DNA from: Diphasiastrum complanatum
Lineage: Eukaryota > Streptophyta > Lycopodiopsida > Lycopodiales > Lycopodiaceae
NCBI GenBank assembly: GCA_029204225.1
Contig: CM055096.1
Location: forward strand, 62,912,957-62,976,956
Length of the DNA: 64,000 nt
Reading direction: 5' to 3'
A model generated the notes under the pieces. The model was given only the letters and a program-made list of their open reading frames with translations. It had not been told where the DNA came from and ran no database searches. Each line of letters begins with the position of its first letter. The first letter of the stretch is position 1. Of the stretch, positions 1-9,913 are shown in pieces. Position numbers and translations under genes: made by a program.

Positions 1-283
1 ACATGTGCATATTTTTTGTTCCATTACGGGGTCATTGTTTATTTGATGAAAATTTCAATGTTTTTCTCTAGAGTTGTTGATATGTGGATGGAGTTTTAAG
101 GTTGTCATTTGGGTATGTTTACATTGCTTTTCAAGGTTAATGTATTGGGCCATGGTAAGTGTAAATAATTGTAGTGGGTTACTTTCCTTGCCTAATCTCA
201 GACCACGATCTAGTCAATCTAGCATCAAGAGACGAAGTTAGTTGTCACGCATAGGTTTGTTCCCATGAGAGCGATAGTATAGT

Positions 284-439
284 TCAGATTTCAACATGAA
301 TTGTCCCTTCACCTGTCACGATCTCCCATAGCTTCTTTTCCATCAAAATGTTCTTCAGTTTGAATTTCCAAACTGCATAGTTGTCGTCTCCTTCCAATTT
401 GCTTGACTCATTGAGGACACTCTCGCTTAGAATTGCCAT
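284..439 (-). pseudogene. copia gag N-terminal fragment
   Basis: A 51-codon reading frame starts at an ATG at 439 and stops at 284. It contains the N-terminal Gag signature of plant Ty1/copia elements (DUF4219/UBN2 type): a leucine-glycine turn, then GDDNYAVWKFKLKNILMEKK, matching the family pattern 'L-x-G-x-N-Y-x-x-W-K'. Gag packages the element RNA into virus-like particles in the cytoplasm. The family protein runs several hundred residues, so most of Gag is missing here. The plus-strand element at 6195-9105 begins with the part of Gag that should follow, but in the opposite orientation. Confidence 0.75.
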
Positions 440-560
440 TACTGGATAGATGAGTCCGGATCACAAAAAAATGGCTCAGTCTAAGCACACAACTTGTCTC
501 CAAATTTTATCACACCACAAAACTATATAAATAAATTTTTTTTGTTGTACACTTGATATC

Positions 561-873
561 ATATCGGAACGACGCGTGGATGTACGACTGTTCGGGATTC
601 TCTCTAGCTCGCTTGCGTGGATCCGATATTGGTACGGAAATGCAATGTCGAAATGGCACGAGGATGTACAACTTTTCGGAATTCTCTCTAGCTCGCTTGC
701 GTGGATCTGATATTGGTACGGACATGCTATATCGGAACGGCGCGCGGATGTACAACTTTTCGAAATTCTCTCTAGCTCGCTCACGTGGATCCGATATTGG
801 TACGGACATGCTATATTGGAATGGCGGGCGGATGTACAACTTTTCGAAATTCTCTCTAGCTCGCTCACATGGA
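561..873. repeat. 84-bp tandem repeat, about 3.7 copies
   Basis: The landmark attctctcta recurs at 597, 681, 765 and 849, exactly 84 bases apart, and the block atatcggaac recurs at 561 and 729. Units differ by a few substitutions. Because 84 is a multiple of three, the array stays open in several frames on both strands and produces repetitive ORFs that are not genes. It lies in the leader between the primer-binding site and gag of the minus-strand copia element. Confidence 0.9.
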
Positions 874-1339
874 TAAGATAGAATATAAGAACTTTCAGAG
901 GGAATATTTTAGATTTTTCACTTCGGCGTGGCAGCTACGCCGCCTCCTCTTTGCAAAGATTTCGAAGTGTGTGATCATTCAAAAGGCAAAAATCAGTAAT
1001 GTGAAAAGTATGAAGTCTCCTAACTCTAAATGGCAGTACTAGACACTGTCTAGTGTGATTTGCAGTACCCCAAACAAACAAATGAGAGATTTCTTGGCAA
1101 ACCTCTCTCATAAATGGCACTTTTCAATCTATCTGATATTGCCCTGGCCTTTATGATGCCTCCGAGATTGTGTTTTCGTTCTCCATTGATGATTCTAAGC
1201 TCCAAACCTGCAAAATACACCAAGGAAGGGTTCCTTCTAGCTGTTTTTGTCTCTCCAAGCTTTCACCTCCTGTGAAGGACTTTCTCACTTCATTGCGGAG
1301 CCTGTGATAAGCTGTATCCACTGATCAGGCATGTAGGAC

Positions 1340-1353
1340 TATCGCTGATACCA
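1340..1353 (-). other. copia primer-binding site
   Basis: Read on the minus strand this is TGGTATCAGCG, directly after the CA end of the LTR. It resembles the TGGTATCAGAGC site that pairs with the 3' end of initiator methionine tRNA in plant Ty1/copia elements, with a mismatch. It fixes the LTR as a 5' LTR and the interior as lying to the left. Confidence 0.75.
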
Positions 1354-1614
1354 TGTCAATAATCAGGTAAGCAACATCAAGCATTTACCATAAGCAATCA
1401 CCACAAGAAGGCAAAGGAAGAACATGCACCAACACTCAACATACACTTGCATACTGAATGTAAAATGTACAACTAAACCCTGAACCCTGATTGAGAGAGA
1501 AAACCTATGAGTAGAGTAATAGACTAGCCTATGGCTAATTACAGTTGATAACAACTGTCAACATTAATGTACATCGTAAACTGTAACAATGAAGTTTATC
1601 ATTGATTTCTAACA
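1354..1614 (-). repeat. copia 5' LTR (261 bp)
   Basis: On the minus strand the block starts TGTTAGAAATCAATG and ends TTGACA, giving TG...CA ends, and is followed at once by the primer-binding site. It aligns along its length with 8844-9105 on the plus strand, including the shared stretch TGTACATTTTACATTCAGTA. ORFs in it are not genes. Confidence 0.85.
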
Positions 1615-1673
1615 CAACTCACTCACAAACAAAACAAAATACAGATGCTTCCAGTTCTTTCCATCTATGATTG

Positions 1674-2040
1674 TCATGTTGTGTTTATTTGATTGATTGC
1701 TGCAAGGTCTATGATGTGTGGTCGAGTATATAGGTCCTGCAAATTTCGCATAAGCAAAGCAAGAAAGCGCTGCACAAAACAAACAAAAAATCTACAGTTA
1801 AAGACCTCATACTTGCTCTTTATGAACATAGTTTTGGTAAATCCGAAGAAGTCATCAATAAATGTGATGAAATATAGAGGCTGACCCAAAGAGGGCACGC
1901 TCATAGGACCACATAAGTCGCCATGGATTAATCCAAAAATGGACTTAGCTCTTGTGAAAAAAGTGGATTTTGAATGGATCCAAACTCCCAAAATACTTGG
2001 CTAAGATCTTTGCACAACAAGCTACAAAAGCTAGAAATGG
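1674..2040 (-). pseudogene. copia integrase core fragment
   Basis: The minus-strand frame contains LIHGDLCGPMSVPSLG followed by FITFIDDFFGFTKTMFIKSK, the start of the copia integrase catalytic core. The first catalytic Asp of the DDE triad is present (HGD); the second Asp and the Glu are not, because the similarity stops near 1800. Residues upstream of the core, to about 2040, look like a degraded GAG-pre-integrase end. Integrase joins cDNA ends to the genome. The fragment ends shortly before the LTR at 1614, which suggests it was truncated by, or lies next to, that insertion. Confidence 0.7.
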
Positions 2041-2049
2041 CAAAGCATC

Positions 2050-2593
2050 CTAATGCTAACTTTGATACACATGAACTTGACAAAGCATTCAAGTGTCAAA
2101 AGAAACTAATAAAAGGTACTAATGACAGCCAAAAATAACAGCAAAGAGGGCTTCCAACAACAGTCTACCACTTTTGGAAATCTCTTAAGATCATACATAA
2201 AAGCTTGAGGACAATACACAAAGCAATGCTCTCAATGGAGGAAGAAGCTGTGACAATGATCTATTGATCTCTCTCACCTCCTACTTGTTCTCCAAGAATT
2301 TCAGCCTAATATAGGTGAGAGAGATGACTCTCTCTCCTCTCTCTAGAACTTAGGACCCAATTTTAGGGCCCCAGTAGTCTAAAATAGCCAATTTTGGCCT
2401 ATATGTCCAAATAACATGATTTTGGTGTCATTTCAAAGGTCTTGAAGTTTGAGAATTCTTCAATATGAAATATATACTAAAATAAAAATATCTAGGCCTA
2501 TTTCACACGTGTGAGAGGTTAGATCCAAAGCTATGTACAAAAATTGCCAATTTAGGCCTCAAACTAGCTAGGAAATGTTGACAATTTACACAC
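2050..2593 (-). repeat. probable copia 3' LTR, left edge uncertain
   Basis: Read on the minus strand, a purine tract GAAGAGGGAG (2594-2603) is followed by TGTGTAAATTGTCAACA, the usual polypurine tract and TG start of a 3' LTR. The interior therefore lies to the right. The right end at 2593 is well placed; the left end is a guess because no second copy of this LTR was found here. The repeat has TC-rich blocks around 2270-2345. Confidence 0.5.
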
Positions 2594-2599
2594 TCCCTC

Positions 2600-3415
2600 T
2601 TCAAATTAACTTGCTAGTTTTACAGCACTACTTTGCTCTAACCTAAGAATTATCTCCATCATGATAATAGATCTCTTCTCAAGTATTCTAATATGTACAA
2701 TATAATTGATATAGATAATAGTGTCCATGTAGAATGCTTCACTATTTCTTACATCAATTTTACATAGAATGGTGAACAAGATACATGTAAAAGAACATAG
2801 AATCATAATGAAAGGATTCGTCCATGTATCCACCTTACTGTAAAACAGTAGCAAACAAGTTGTAAATTAAAGTAATCAACAAGTGTTTACATGCCTCCTC
2901 CACATTTCACTATGCCCATAGTGAATGCACCATGTATCTCCATGAATGAACGTCCATCACCACCTTGCCTTTGTAGATCTCCAATCCATGAAAGCCCTTG
3001 AGTGAATGAATGCCAAAATGATGTGTTCTCTGCTCCATTTGAATGAGCAAAACTTGAACTTGAAATACTTGAAGTATCTCCACAATATTTGCATACAACC
3101 CTTGATCCTACATTGTCAACAATTTGCCAACACTAGGATGCTAGATCTTGAACTTTGCTCAAAAGTAACCATATTGACCACTTCAATGTCTTTCAAGATT
3201 TGAATGAATTCATGTACTTGATCATAAAAACCATCAATGATAACTATTCCATCTCCAAAATCCAAAGGATGCAAAACTATGGAACTAGTTTCATTGAATT
3301 TTGGCAATTCCAACACATTGACATGACAATGTTCATACATGAGATTGAACAAGTAAGGTAGAGTAAAAGGACACTTCCTTGCTGCTCCAATAACCTTACA
3401 TAAACCTTCAAGAAC
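2600..3415 (-). other. decayed retroelement interior, unclassified
   Basis: No gene can be recognised. The part next to the polypurine tract (2606-2760) could be a decayed RNase H C-terminus on the minus strand, judged only from position and spacing. The ORFs at 3116-3352 and 3155-3361 on opposite strands overlap and match no family that I know. Confidence 0.3.
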
Positions 3416-4303
3416 CTACAAAAACAGATCCAAAATGCTTTGCCCATGTGGCCCCCCTTTGATGCTTTTGACTAGCTTCCAATTGATACTTGCCTCTTGG
3501 TGTTGATGAAGCAATTCAAGATCAACATCTTGATCTTCCAATAAAACATCAAGGACTTTGAATTTATAAACATTTTCAGATCTGAACCTCTGAAGATACT
3601 CCCTCTCAAACACATGATTAACATCCCACAAGATCTCATCATTGCTTGATTTCAACCTTTCACTATAGTTAGTGAAAACAATGTCATTATCATAAACCAA
3701 AAGATATATTTCTACAATTCTAATCATAGATGCCTTGGGTTCTCCTACCACACTCATTAGGTGTAGAGGGGTAAAGACCTCTCCTTGTTTCTCCTTCCTC
3801 ATTGGACACGTTAGGTATGGGTGTCCGTACCTGCAATCATGACATAGTGGTACAAAATTGCCTTGTGGCTTGTTAGGACACTCGACAATCCTATGGTTCT
3901 CTCCACATCCATAACACTTGATGGGAGCTCTAAATCTTGTACCTCTAAGCTGGTTAGCGTAGATCGGTATTAAGTCACCATTTGCTCCATCTCTGAAATG
4001 CACTAGGAGAGAGTCATGTGCTTCATCCTCAGGATAGTAGAGTTCTTCAGTCATGACTTCGACCATGTTCAACTGCTGGGTAGCTGGTTGCAGATTTCGC
4101 ACTACTAAGCCTTGGATTCTGGGGGCAATGGATGGTAATGCCAATCTAGGCGGCAGTTGGGATAATGCACCTTGACGTTGTACCAACGGGGCATGATTTT
4201 GGACTACTGGGTTTCGGAGGTTGTATCGACATTCAGCGGTATCGTGATTGCTCATATTACAGATATAGCAATATCGTGTAGGTCGCTCTAACCTCTGTCT
4301 CAA
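3416..4303 (-). pseudogene. gypsy Gag C-terminal part with three zinc knuckles
   Basis: An open frame of 295 codons. It contains three cysteine/histidine clusters: CYICNMSNHDTAEC, CYGCGENHRIVEC and CHDCRYGHPYLTC, resembling the RNA-binding CCHC knuckles at the end of Gag in plant Ty3/gypsy elements; the last two have altered spacing. From about residue 180 on (below position 3770) the sequence no longer looks like Gag, is rich in acidic residues and may come from another element. The preceding ORF pieces (4514-4723) are the Gag linker in broken frames. Confidence 0.7.
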
Positions 4304-4807
4304 CTGTGGGCACTCATATTCCTATGTGGTTTCCAAAGTAGTGTGGACACTAGGTGGATTCTCTCCTTGGATAGGTGTGGGTAGAGCCTAGTTGCAAGCC
4401 CTCCAGCTTCTGATCAACAACCGCGATAAGATCAGTGGTGAGCTTTTTAATCAACTCATTGCTCTATGTGTGCAACCTCTCTATGGCGGATATAATGGTA
4501 TCGGTGCTATTAGCTATAGAGGCGGAGGAATCATCGTGTAGCTTATCCTTACGCTTGGCTTTTCTTTCCTTTCTGTGTCTTCGCTCTTGATTGAAATTAT
4601 CAGAGTTTGCCGAACTAGTACTTTCACTATCGCCGACTCTTTTGATGGCATCGACGCAGGCTGTATTTGTCTCTTCATTTCATTTGCTACATGATTCCCT
4701 TGGGTAGTCCTGCCATGTACCATGTCAGGATGCTATGGTCTTGGATGCTATCAGGATCGCATCCACCGCGCAATCTCTTGATCCTTTCAATATAGTCTCA
4801 TAGGGAC

Positions 4808-5254
4808 TCATTTTTCTTCCATACAGATTCGTCCAAGTTGCAGGAATGGATATGAGAGGAAGCGGGTGGTTTTGAATCGTGTGATGAATTCAGCTTGTAA
4901 GATGTTCCAATAATCTCGTTCATTCTGCTCAAGATTGAAATACCTATCTTTTGTAGTATCGGTGAGGCATAGATTGAAATATCTTAACAGCTCTTGCGGG
5001 CTGTCGTCTCCATAGGCCCTACACGCTTGGGTGTAGATATGAAGAAAGTGTTGCGGATTTCCATTGCCATCAAACCTTGGAAGGTCAATCTTGGAGAAGT
5101 TTTGGACTGCGTGGGGTACAAACGGACTAGGATTGTCCATTGGGGATGGTTTGGCATTAATCGGTTCGTGGAGTATCTCGATCGGTACGTTGACAAATTC
5201 CTCAAGATTGGGGAGATCCAGAGTGGATAATCCTCTACTAGATCTCAGATGCAT
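4808..5254 (-). pseudogene. gypsy Gag capsid region (retrotransposon gag domain)
   Basis: A 148-codon frame starting MHLRSS. It carries the typical plant gypsy Gag pattern: IDLPRFDGNGNPQHFL, then ACRAYGDDSPQELLRYF, then DYWNILQAEFITRF, i.e. the 'P-x-F-x-G', 'A..W/Y' and 'F...F' landmarks of the retrotransposon_gag family. This region forms the particle shell. The frame breaks after the capsid part; downstream Gag sequence continues in other frames, so the gene is inactive. The start methionine is the first in frame after the leader. Confidence 0.8.
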
Positions 5255-5570
5255 ACAATGGAGCAGAAAGGTGAGGCTATTTTTGGTCTTCTTTTTTTAT
5301 TGTTTTTGGTCTTTTTCATTTTCTTATTCCTCAGATATTTTTGTAGGTTTTTTCTGTATTTTGTTGATCAGATACTAAATCTGGATGTGGATCAAACCGA
5401 AATGAAAATGATCTAGGATCGTGACCAAATCGGGATCGAAACGAAGGTTAGATGGATGCGAAGCGGCATAAATGCAAATCCAAAAGGAAATCGGAAAAAG
5501 TAAAATAATAGAAAAATGCACATGGGTTCTGATTGTCAAATGTCCAAGAAATTTTTTGGTTCTCACTGTT

Positions 5571-6075
5571 GGCGAGTTAGGCACTGGTGAGTCAGATGGC
5601 GAGTTAGACAGATGAGTCAGAACTTTTTGACTCGCCGAGCTATCTATTTGGTACAGATGATTATCACAACTATCTGGAAAAGTCAAGAGTCAAATGGAGC
5701 AGGTGGTGAGTCAGCAAATAGGCAAGTCAGATAGCCTTTGACTCGTTGGACAGGTACATGGTAGAAGTACATGGTAGATCAGATAATGTACTTGCTACTG
5801 TGTTGATGGTGAGTCAAAATATCAATGGTGAGTTAGGCAGTTTGACTCACCGACTTCCAAAATGATGGCTTTGAGACTACTGGTCACTCTGTGCATATGG
5901 CGAGTCAAATGGACAAGTAAAAATTTTAAAAAAAAGGGTTGGCGAGTCAAATCTTTGTTGGCAAGTCAGGATGCGAGTCAGAGATTTGACACGCCAAGAT
6001 CTCAGAACAGAGTTAAGTCACTGGAAAAGTGGCGAGTCAGGAAGGTAAAAAAAAAGTGGCATGTAGGCGAGTCAG
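5571..6075. repeat. cluster of GAGTCA-type motifs in gypsy leader
   Basis: About 18 copies of a short motif, GGYGAGTCA or its variants GGCAAGTCA and GGCGAGTTA, with several reverse-complement copies (TGACTCGCC, TGACTCACC), occur in 500 bases between the gypsy primer-binding site and gag. They are unevenly spaced, so this is not a simple tandem repeat. No coding signal is seen; the ORFs here are shadows. Confidence 0.7.
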
Positions 6076-6150
6076 AATCTTGTCAAAATGCAACAAAAAT
6101 TCAAGGAAAATGCAAACAAAAAATTCATTTAAGAGTAGCTTCGCATCGTC

Positions 6151-6169
6151 TCCCCGAAAACGGTGCCAA
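6151..6169 (-). other. gypsy primer-binding site
   Basis: Minus strand TTGGCACCGTTTTCGGGGA resembles the TGGCGCCGTTGCCGGGGA primer-binding region common in plant Ty3/gypsy elements (Athila/Tat side), with several substitutions. Its position, upstream of a gypsy gag on the same strand, supports the call. Confidence 0.6.
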
Positions 6170-6194
6170 TATCAACGGACATTTGACAGGAGAA

Positions 6195-6847
6195 AACAAA
6201 AAGCACAAAATGTCATCAACTTATCAGTTAGAGATGCAACTATTCCCTACATTTTGGATTTAGAAGGACCAAAAGAAGGGATACGTTGAAGGCATTGTTT
6301 GAGACCATAAACACATCTCGAGTATTATTCCTGAAGACGAAGCTGCACACATTACGAATGGATGATGGTGCAACCATTGCCGATCACCTATTGAAGGTAA
6401 AGGAGATCCGTGATCAATTAGTCGGCGTTGGAGAGCGAGTTCAGGATCGTGAGATCGTGCAATTGACATTGAATAGTTTGAGTGAGTGACATTAGATGTT
6501 TGTGACAAGTAAAGCCACGCAGGAAAATCTTCCAACCTATGAAGCCTAAGGTGGATTGCTTTTGCAGGAAGAACTTGAGTCATCGCAACAGGGGATCCGA
6601 TCAAGCTCTTGCAGTCAGAGGACGCGGTGGCAGATTTGGTCGAGGAAGACACCAATCAAGAGGTGGAAACTCAAATCGTGGACCATTCCAACAATTTCAA
6701 GAACAATCCAATGATGGCCCAAATCGAGGCAATTGGAATCAAGGGCAAGGTCAAGGACGTGGCTATTCCAGGCAAAATAAGTCTGGAGATTGTAGGTACT
6801 ACAACAAACCTGGCCACTGGGTTCATTACAGCATTAATGACAAGTGA
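6195..6847 (+). pseudogene. copia Gag (UBN2) with RG-rich tail
   Basis: Gag similarity starts at NVINLSVRDATIPYILD (about 6210) and continues through LFETINTSRVLFLKTKLHTL and DHLLKVKEIRDQL, the UBN2 Gag core, but with changes of frame near 6285 and 6490 and a stop after NSLSE. A glycine/arginine-rich tail (RGRGGRFGRGRHQSRGG, about 6615-6670) and a damaged zinc knuckle (CRYYNKPGHW, second Cys lost) follow. The N-terminal third is missing. Confidence 0.8.
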
Positions 6848-7283
6848 TGAGGCCAAGAATACCTGGTACATTGATAGTGGTGCATCCAAGCACATGACTT
6901 CAAGGAAAGAGTGGTTTTTAGAACTCAAGAAAACTCACAATGGTGATGACGTTGGACAAGCCAATGGCCAATTGCTATATGTTAAAAGATTTGGAGTGGT
7001 ACCAGTGAAGTTAGCCAGTGGGATGATAAAGCGGATAAGCAATGTGCAACATGTACCTAGCTTAGCTAACAATCTACTATCTATTGGGACGATGGCTGAT
7101 CAACAACTCAAGGTTGAGTTTGACAATGACAAATGTCTTGTAAAAGACATCAAGATTCACTACAAAGTGATTGCTACAAGAGCTAGAGTCGACAGAAATC
7201 AACTCTACAAATTGAATGCGATATCTTTTGCTCAAGCCATGGTAAGCACTGTTGATAGTCAAAGTGATCTTTGGCATCGTTGA
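6845..7283 (+). pseudogene. copia protease and GAG-pre-integrase domain
   Basis: The frame contains WYIDSGASKHMTSRKEWF, the aspartic protease active site (DSGA), then VQHVPSLANNLLSIGTMADQ, the conserved strand of the protease/pre-integrase region, and ends at SDLWHR, the start of the pre-integrase HHCC box ('LWH'). A stop replaces the next codon, where the family usually has R-L/F-G-H. Protease cuts the polyprotein inside the particle. Confidence 0.8.
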
Positions 7284-8278
7284 TTTGGTCATATTAGTGC
7301 TCAAAGTCTACAGATTCTCAAAAGAGGTAATCTAGTTATTGGATTACCTGATATTTCTTTTGAAGGGAAAATCTATGAAGGTTGCATTTTGGGAAAACAA
7401 CACAGAGAGAGGTTTCCCAAAAGTGGAGCAAGGAGAGCCAGTGGCATCCTAGATCTTGTCCACAGCTATCTATGTGGATCTATGCAAACTAGATCTCTTA
7501 GTGGCTACTATTACTTTAATACCTTCATTGATGATTATAGCAGATGCATTTGGATTTATTTCATAAGCAAGACATCAGATGCTTTTGCTAAGTTCAGAAA
7601 ATTCAAGGCATTAGTTTAAAAGAAAATTGGATGTTGCATCAAGACTTTGAGATCTGATGGAGGTGATGAGTATTTTTTGACAGAATTTATTGATTTCTAC
7701 AAAGATCAAGGGATCAAGAGGCAGACTACAACACCTTATTCACCACAACAGAATGGAGTTGCATAACGAAACTTAACAGATCTGTTGTTGAGATGGCTAA
7801 GGTGATGTTCAAAAGCAAGGGTCTGCCAAACACCTTTTGGGTAGAAGCTTGTAACACAGCTACGCACATCCTAAATCGGTGTCCTACAAAATCCGAGGAA
7901 GGTAAGACACCTCATAAAGCTTTTATTGGAAAGAAACCTAATATTTCTCATTTGAGAGTATTTGGTTGTGATGCTTATGCTCATATTCCTGATGAGAAAC
8001 AAAGGAGATTGGATGCAAAAGCTATCAAGTGTATTTTCTTTGGATATGATGAGAAGGCCAAGGCATACAGGATGTATGACAGAAATGCACAGAAGCATGT
8101 GATTTCTAGGGATGCTACATTTGACGAGATGAGCCAAGGTGAACAATTTGAAGTAACCACTGAACCTTTTAATGAGGGAGCGAAGGTAGAGGTCAGGAAG
8201 AAAGTATATTTTGATACGAAAAATTCAATGAAAAAAGACAAGTCTGATGCTGAAATCCCCAAGAGAGTACCTTATTAG
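7284..8278 (+). pseudogene. copia integrase, first catalytic Asp lost
   Basis: Pieces of the integrase core: LVHSYLCGSMQ, where the usual H-S-D motif has Tyr in place of the first catalytic Asp; FNTFIDDYSRCIWIYF; LRSDGGDEYF with the second Asp; and SPQQNGVA, followed by a stop in place of the catalytic Glu codon. The C-terminal half is open from 7793 (MAKVMFKSKGLPNTFWVEA to the GCDAYAHIPDEKQRRLDAK region). Further stop near 7617. The enzyme cannot be active. Confidence 0.8.
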
Positions 8279-8354
8279 TCACGGATGATGCAAAGAAGGG
8301 AAATACTCCCGAATCTAGTGAGCAGGGAAGTATGATCAGCCTGAAGCGCCAATA

Positions 8355-8861
8355 TTGGTAGGTTACACAGATGCCAATTGGGTAGGTAACATTGATGACA
8401 AAAGATCTACCAATGGTCATACATTCAGTTATGGTACAACTGCAATTTCATGGAGCAGCAAAAAACAACCTACAGTAGCCTTATCCTTGACGGAAGCGGA
8501 ATATCAAGCACTCAGCAATGCTACACAAGAAGCGGTATGGTTACGAAGATTACTTGTGGATTTAGGACAACCACAAATGGATGCGACTACTATATCTTGC
8601 GACAATCAAAGCTGCAATATTCACCTTGCCAAAAATTCAATTCTACATGCACGAACCAAGCACATTGAAATACATTATCATTTTGTTCAAGAGAAAATTC
8701 TTGATGGAGCCATTGATTTTGTTTTTTGTAAATCTGAAGATCAAGTGGTAGATATTTTTACTAAGTCATTAGCTAGATGTAAATTGGAGAAGTTCCGTAC
8801 TCTATTAGGAATAGAAAAATGTAATTTTATCATTGAGGGAGAGTGTAGAAATCAATTATAA
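8355..8861 (+). pseudogene. copia RNase H domain
   Basis: A 168-codon open frame with the Ty1/copia RNase H signature: GYTDANWVGNIDDKRSTNGH, SWSSKKQPTVALSLTEAEYQ, then HARTKHIEIHYHFVQEKI and VVDIFTKSLARCKLEKF. The catalytic Asp, Glu and Asp positions look retained. It directly follows the integrase tail with no reverse transcriptase between. The last codons run through the polypurine tract into the LTR. RNase H removes RNA from the RNA-DNA hybrid during cDNA synthesis. Confidence 0.85.
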
Positions 8862-9105
8862 ACTTCATTGTTATAGTTTACGATGTACATTAATGTTGAT
8901 AGCTATTACCAGTTATAATTAGCTATAGGCTAGTCTATTAGTCTACTCGTAGGTTTTCTCTCTCAATTAGAGTTCAAGGTTTAGTTGTACATTTTACATT
9001 CAGTATGCAAGTGTGTGTGTTGAGTGTTGGTGCGTGTTCTTCCTCCACCTTCTTGTGGTGATTGCTTATGGTGAATCCTTCATGTTGCTTATCTGATTAT
9101 TGACA
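8844..9105 (+). repeat. copia 3' LTR (262 bp)
   Basis: Starts TGTAGAAATCAATTATAAAC right after the purine tract GAGGGAGAG and ends TGATTATTGACA. It aligns throughout with the minus-strand LTR at 1354-1614. No second LTR of this element is present on the left, so target-site duplications cannot be checked. Confidence 0.85.
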
Positions 9106-9116
9106 AGTCATTCAGT

Positions 9117-9789
9117 GTCTCGCACGTTGGCGGCCTGATGCTCCTCTTACAAAAATGCTATGTTTTGCTCGTTGGCAGACTTTCATGCATAGCTATTCTT
9201 CTGCTTGTTACAGATTCTAATGCATTGATATTTTCTTTTGCTTCACACTTCTATATTAGTCTGTCTGCGTTCATCTTGTATATAGGAATAACAAGACAAG
9301 ATTAATCCAAACTATATCAATTAAAAGAAGTGCATTAAGCTAATTCTAACGAATTATGGTGTGGTTGTCACTTTCATTAGCCACCTTATGTCTTTGTGTC
9401 CAGGCTTCAGTCTGCAAAGGAGTGTGAAGCATGGACTGTCGCATTTTCCAAAATTGGTGAAAATGTTGAAAGTCAGTGGAAAGTGTGTTCTTAGTCATTT
9501 GGACTAAGTGTTGTATTTTTTCGGGAAAATGCAAAAATGTCGAAGGTTGGCTAAAACATTCTCTAAGTCATTTTAGACTGTGTCACATTTTTGCAAAGTT
9601 GTGAAAAATGCGAGCCTTAGCTGATTTGTCACTTCGGGTCTGTCGAGGACTTCGTTGAGTCAACTTTGGATATTTCGGGCTTTGGCCGCATGGGCAAAGG
9701 AGGCGCATCGGTGACTTCGACTTTGGCTTCAGACACTTCGGCCTCGGGGAATGTCAGGGAATGGTTTCAAGAGTTCACCATTTCCAACA
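9117..9789 (-). repeat. 3' LTR of a minus-strand copia element, left edge uncertain
   Basis: Minus strand: the purine tract AAGAGGGAG (9790-9798) is followed by TGTTGGAAATGGTGAAC, a typical copia LTR start. The interior (RNase H and RT) lies to the right at 9914-10540. The repeat is rich in CTTCGG/CGAAG words. The left end is not defined by a second copy; 9117 is only the outermost plausible position. Confidence 0.55.
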
Positions 9790-9913
9790 CTCCCTCTTGA
9801 ATGTTGCAACATTTATGCTCATCCAATCCCATTGTTTTGTGTCCTTTGTGAACAATGGTTTGTCCAACGGCTTTGTCAGCAAATCTACAACCATGTTTTC
9901 AAATTTTATATAT

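Larger units (their letters stand above)
1..1614 (-). mobile_element. Ty1/copia element, 5' part, running off the window
   Basis: On the minus strand this stretch reads, in order, an LTR (1614 to 1354), a primer-binding site touching it, a leader of about 900 bases and the start of gag (439 to 284). Pol and the 3' LTR would lie left of position 1 or are lost. The LTR is nearly identical in layout to the 3' LTR of the plus-strand element at 8844-9105, so both belong to one family. The leader holds an 84-bp tandem repeat array. Gag stops after 51 codons, so this copy is dead. Only the 5' end is present, so its full length cannot be judged. Confidence 0.75.
3416..6178 (-). mobile_element. Ty3/gypsy element fragment: primer site, leader, gag
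   Basis: On the minus strand the order is primer-binding site (6169-6151), a leader of about 900 bases, Gag capsid region (5254-4808) and Gag zinc knuckles (4303-3770). Protease, reverse transcriptase and integrase are absent. The 5' LTR should lie right of 6170 but is replaced within about 25 bases by gag of a plus-strand copia element, so the gypsy element is truncated there. A second member of the family lies at 60175-62330, sharing the same zinc-knuckle cluster. Confidence 0.75.
6195..9105 (+). mobile_element. Ty1/copia element lacking RT, with 3' LTR
   Basis: On the plus strand: Gag from mid-domain (about 6195), protease, GAG-pre-integrase, integrase, RNase H, a purine tract GAGGGAGAG and a 3' LTR (8844-9105). 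The 5' LTR, leader and Gag N-terminus are missing at the junction with gypsy sequence near 6180-6195. Reverse transcriptase is absent: integrase ends near 8278 and RNase H resumes at 8340. Several frameshifts and stops are present. Its LTR matches the minus-strand LTR at 1354-1614. Confidence 0.85.

Noticed and set aside
561-873. Repetitive ORFs on both strands suggesting a repeat protein
   Set aside because: They are open only because an 84-bp tandem repeat has a period divisible by three; the opposite strand is equally open and the array lies in a retroelement leader.
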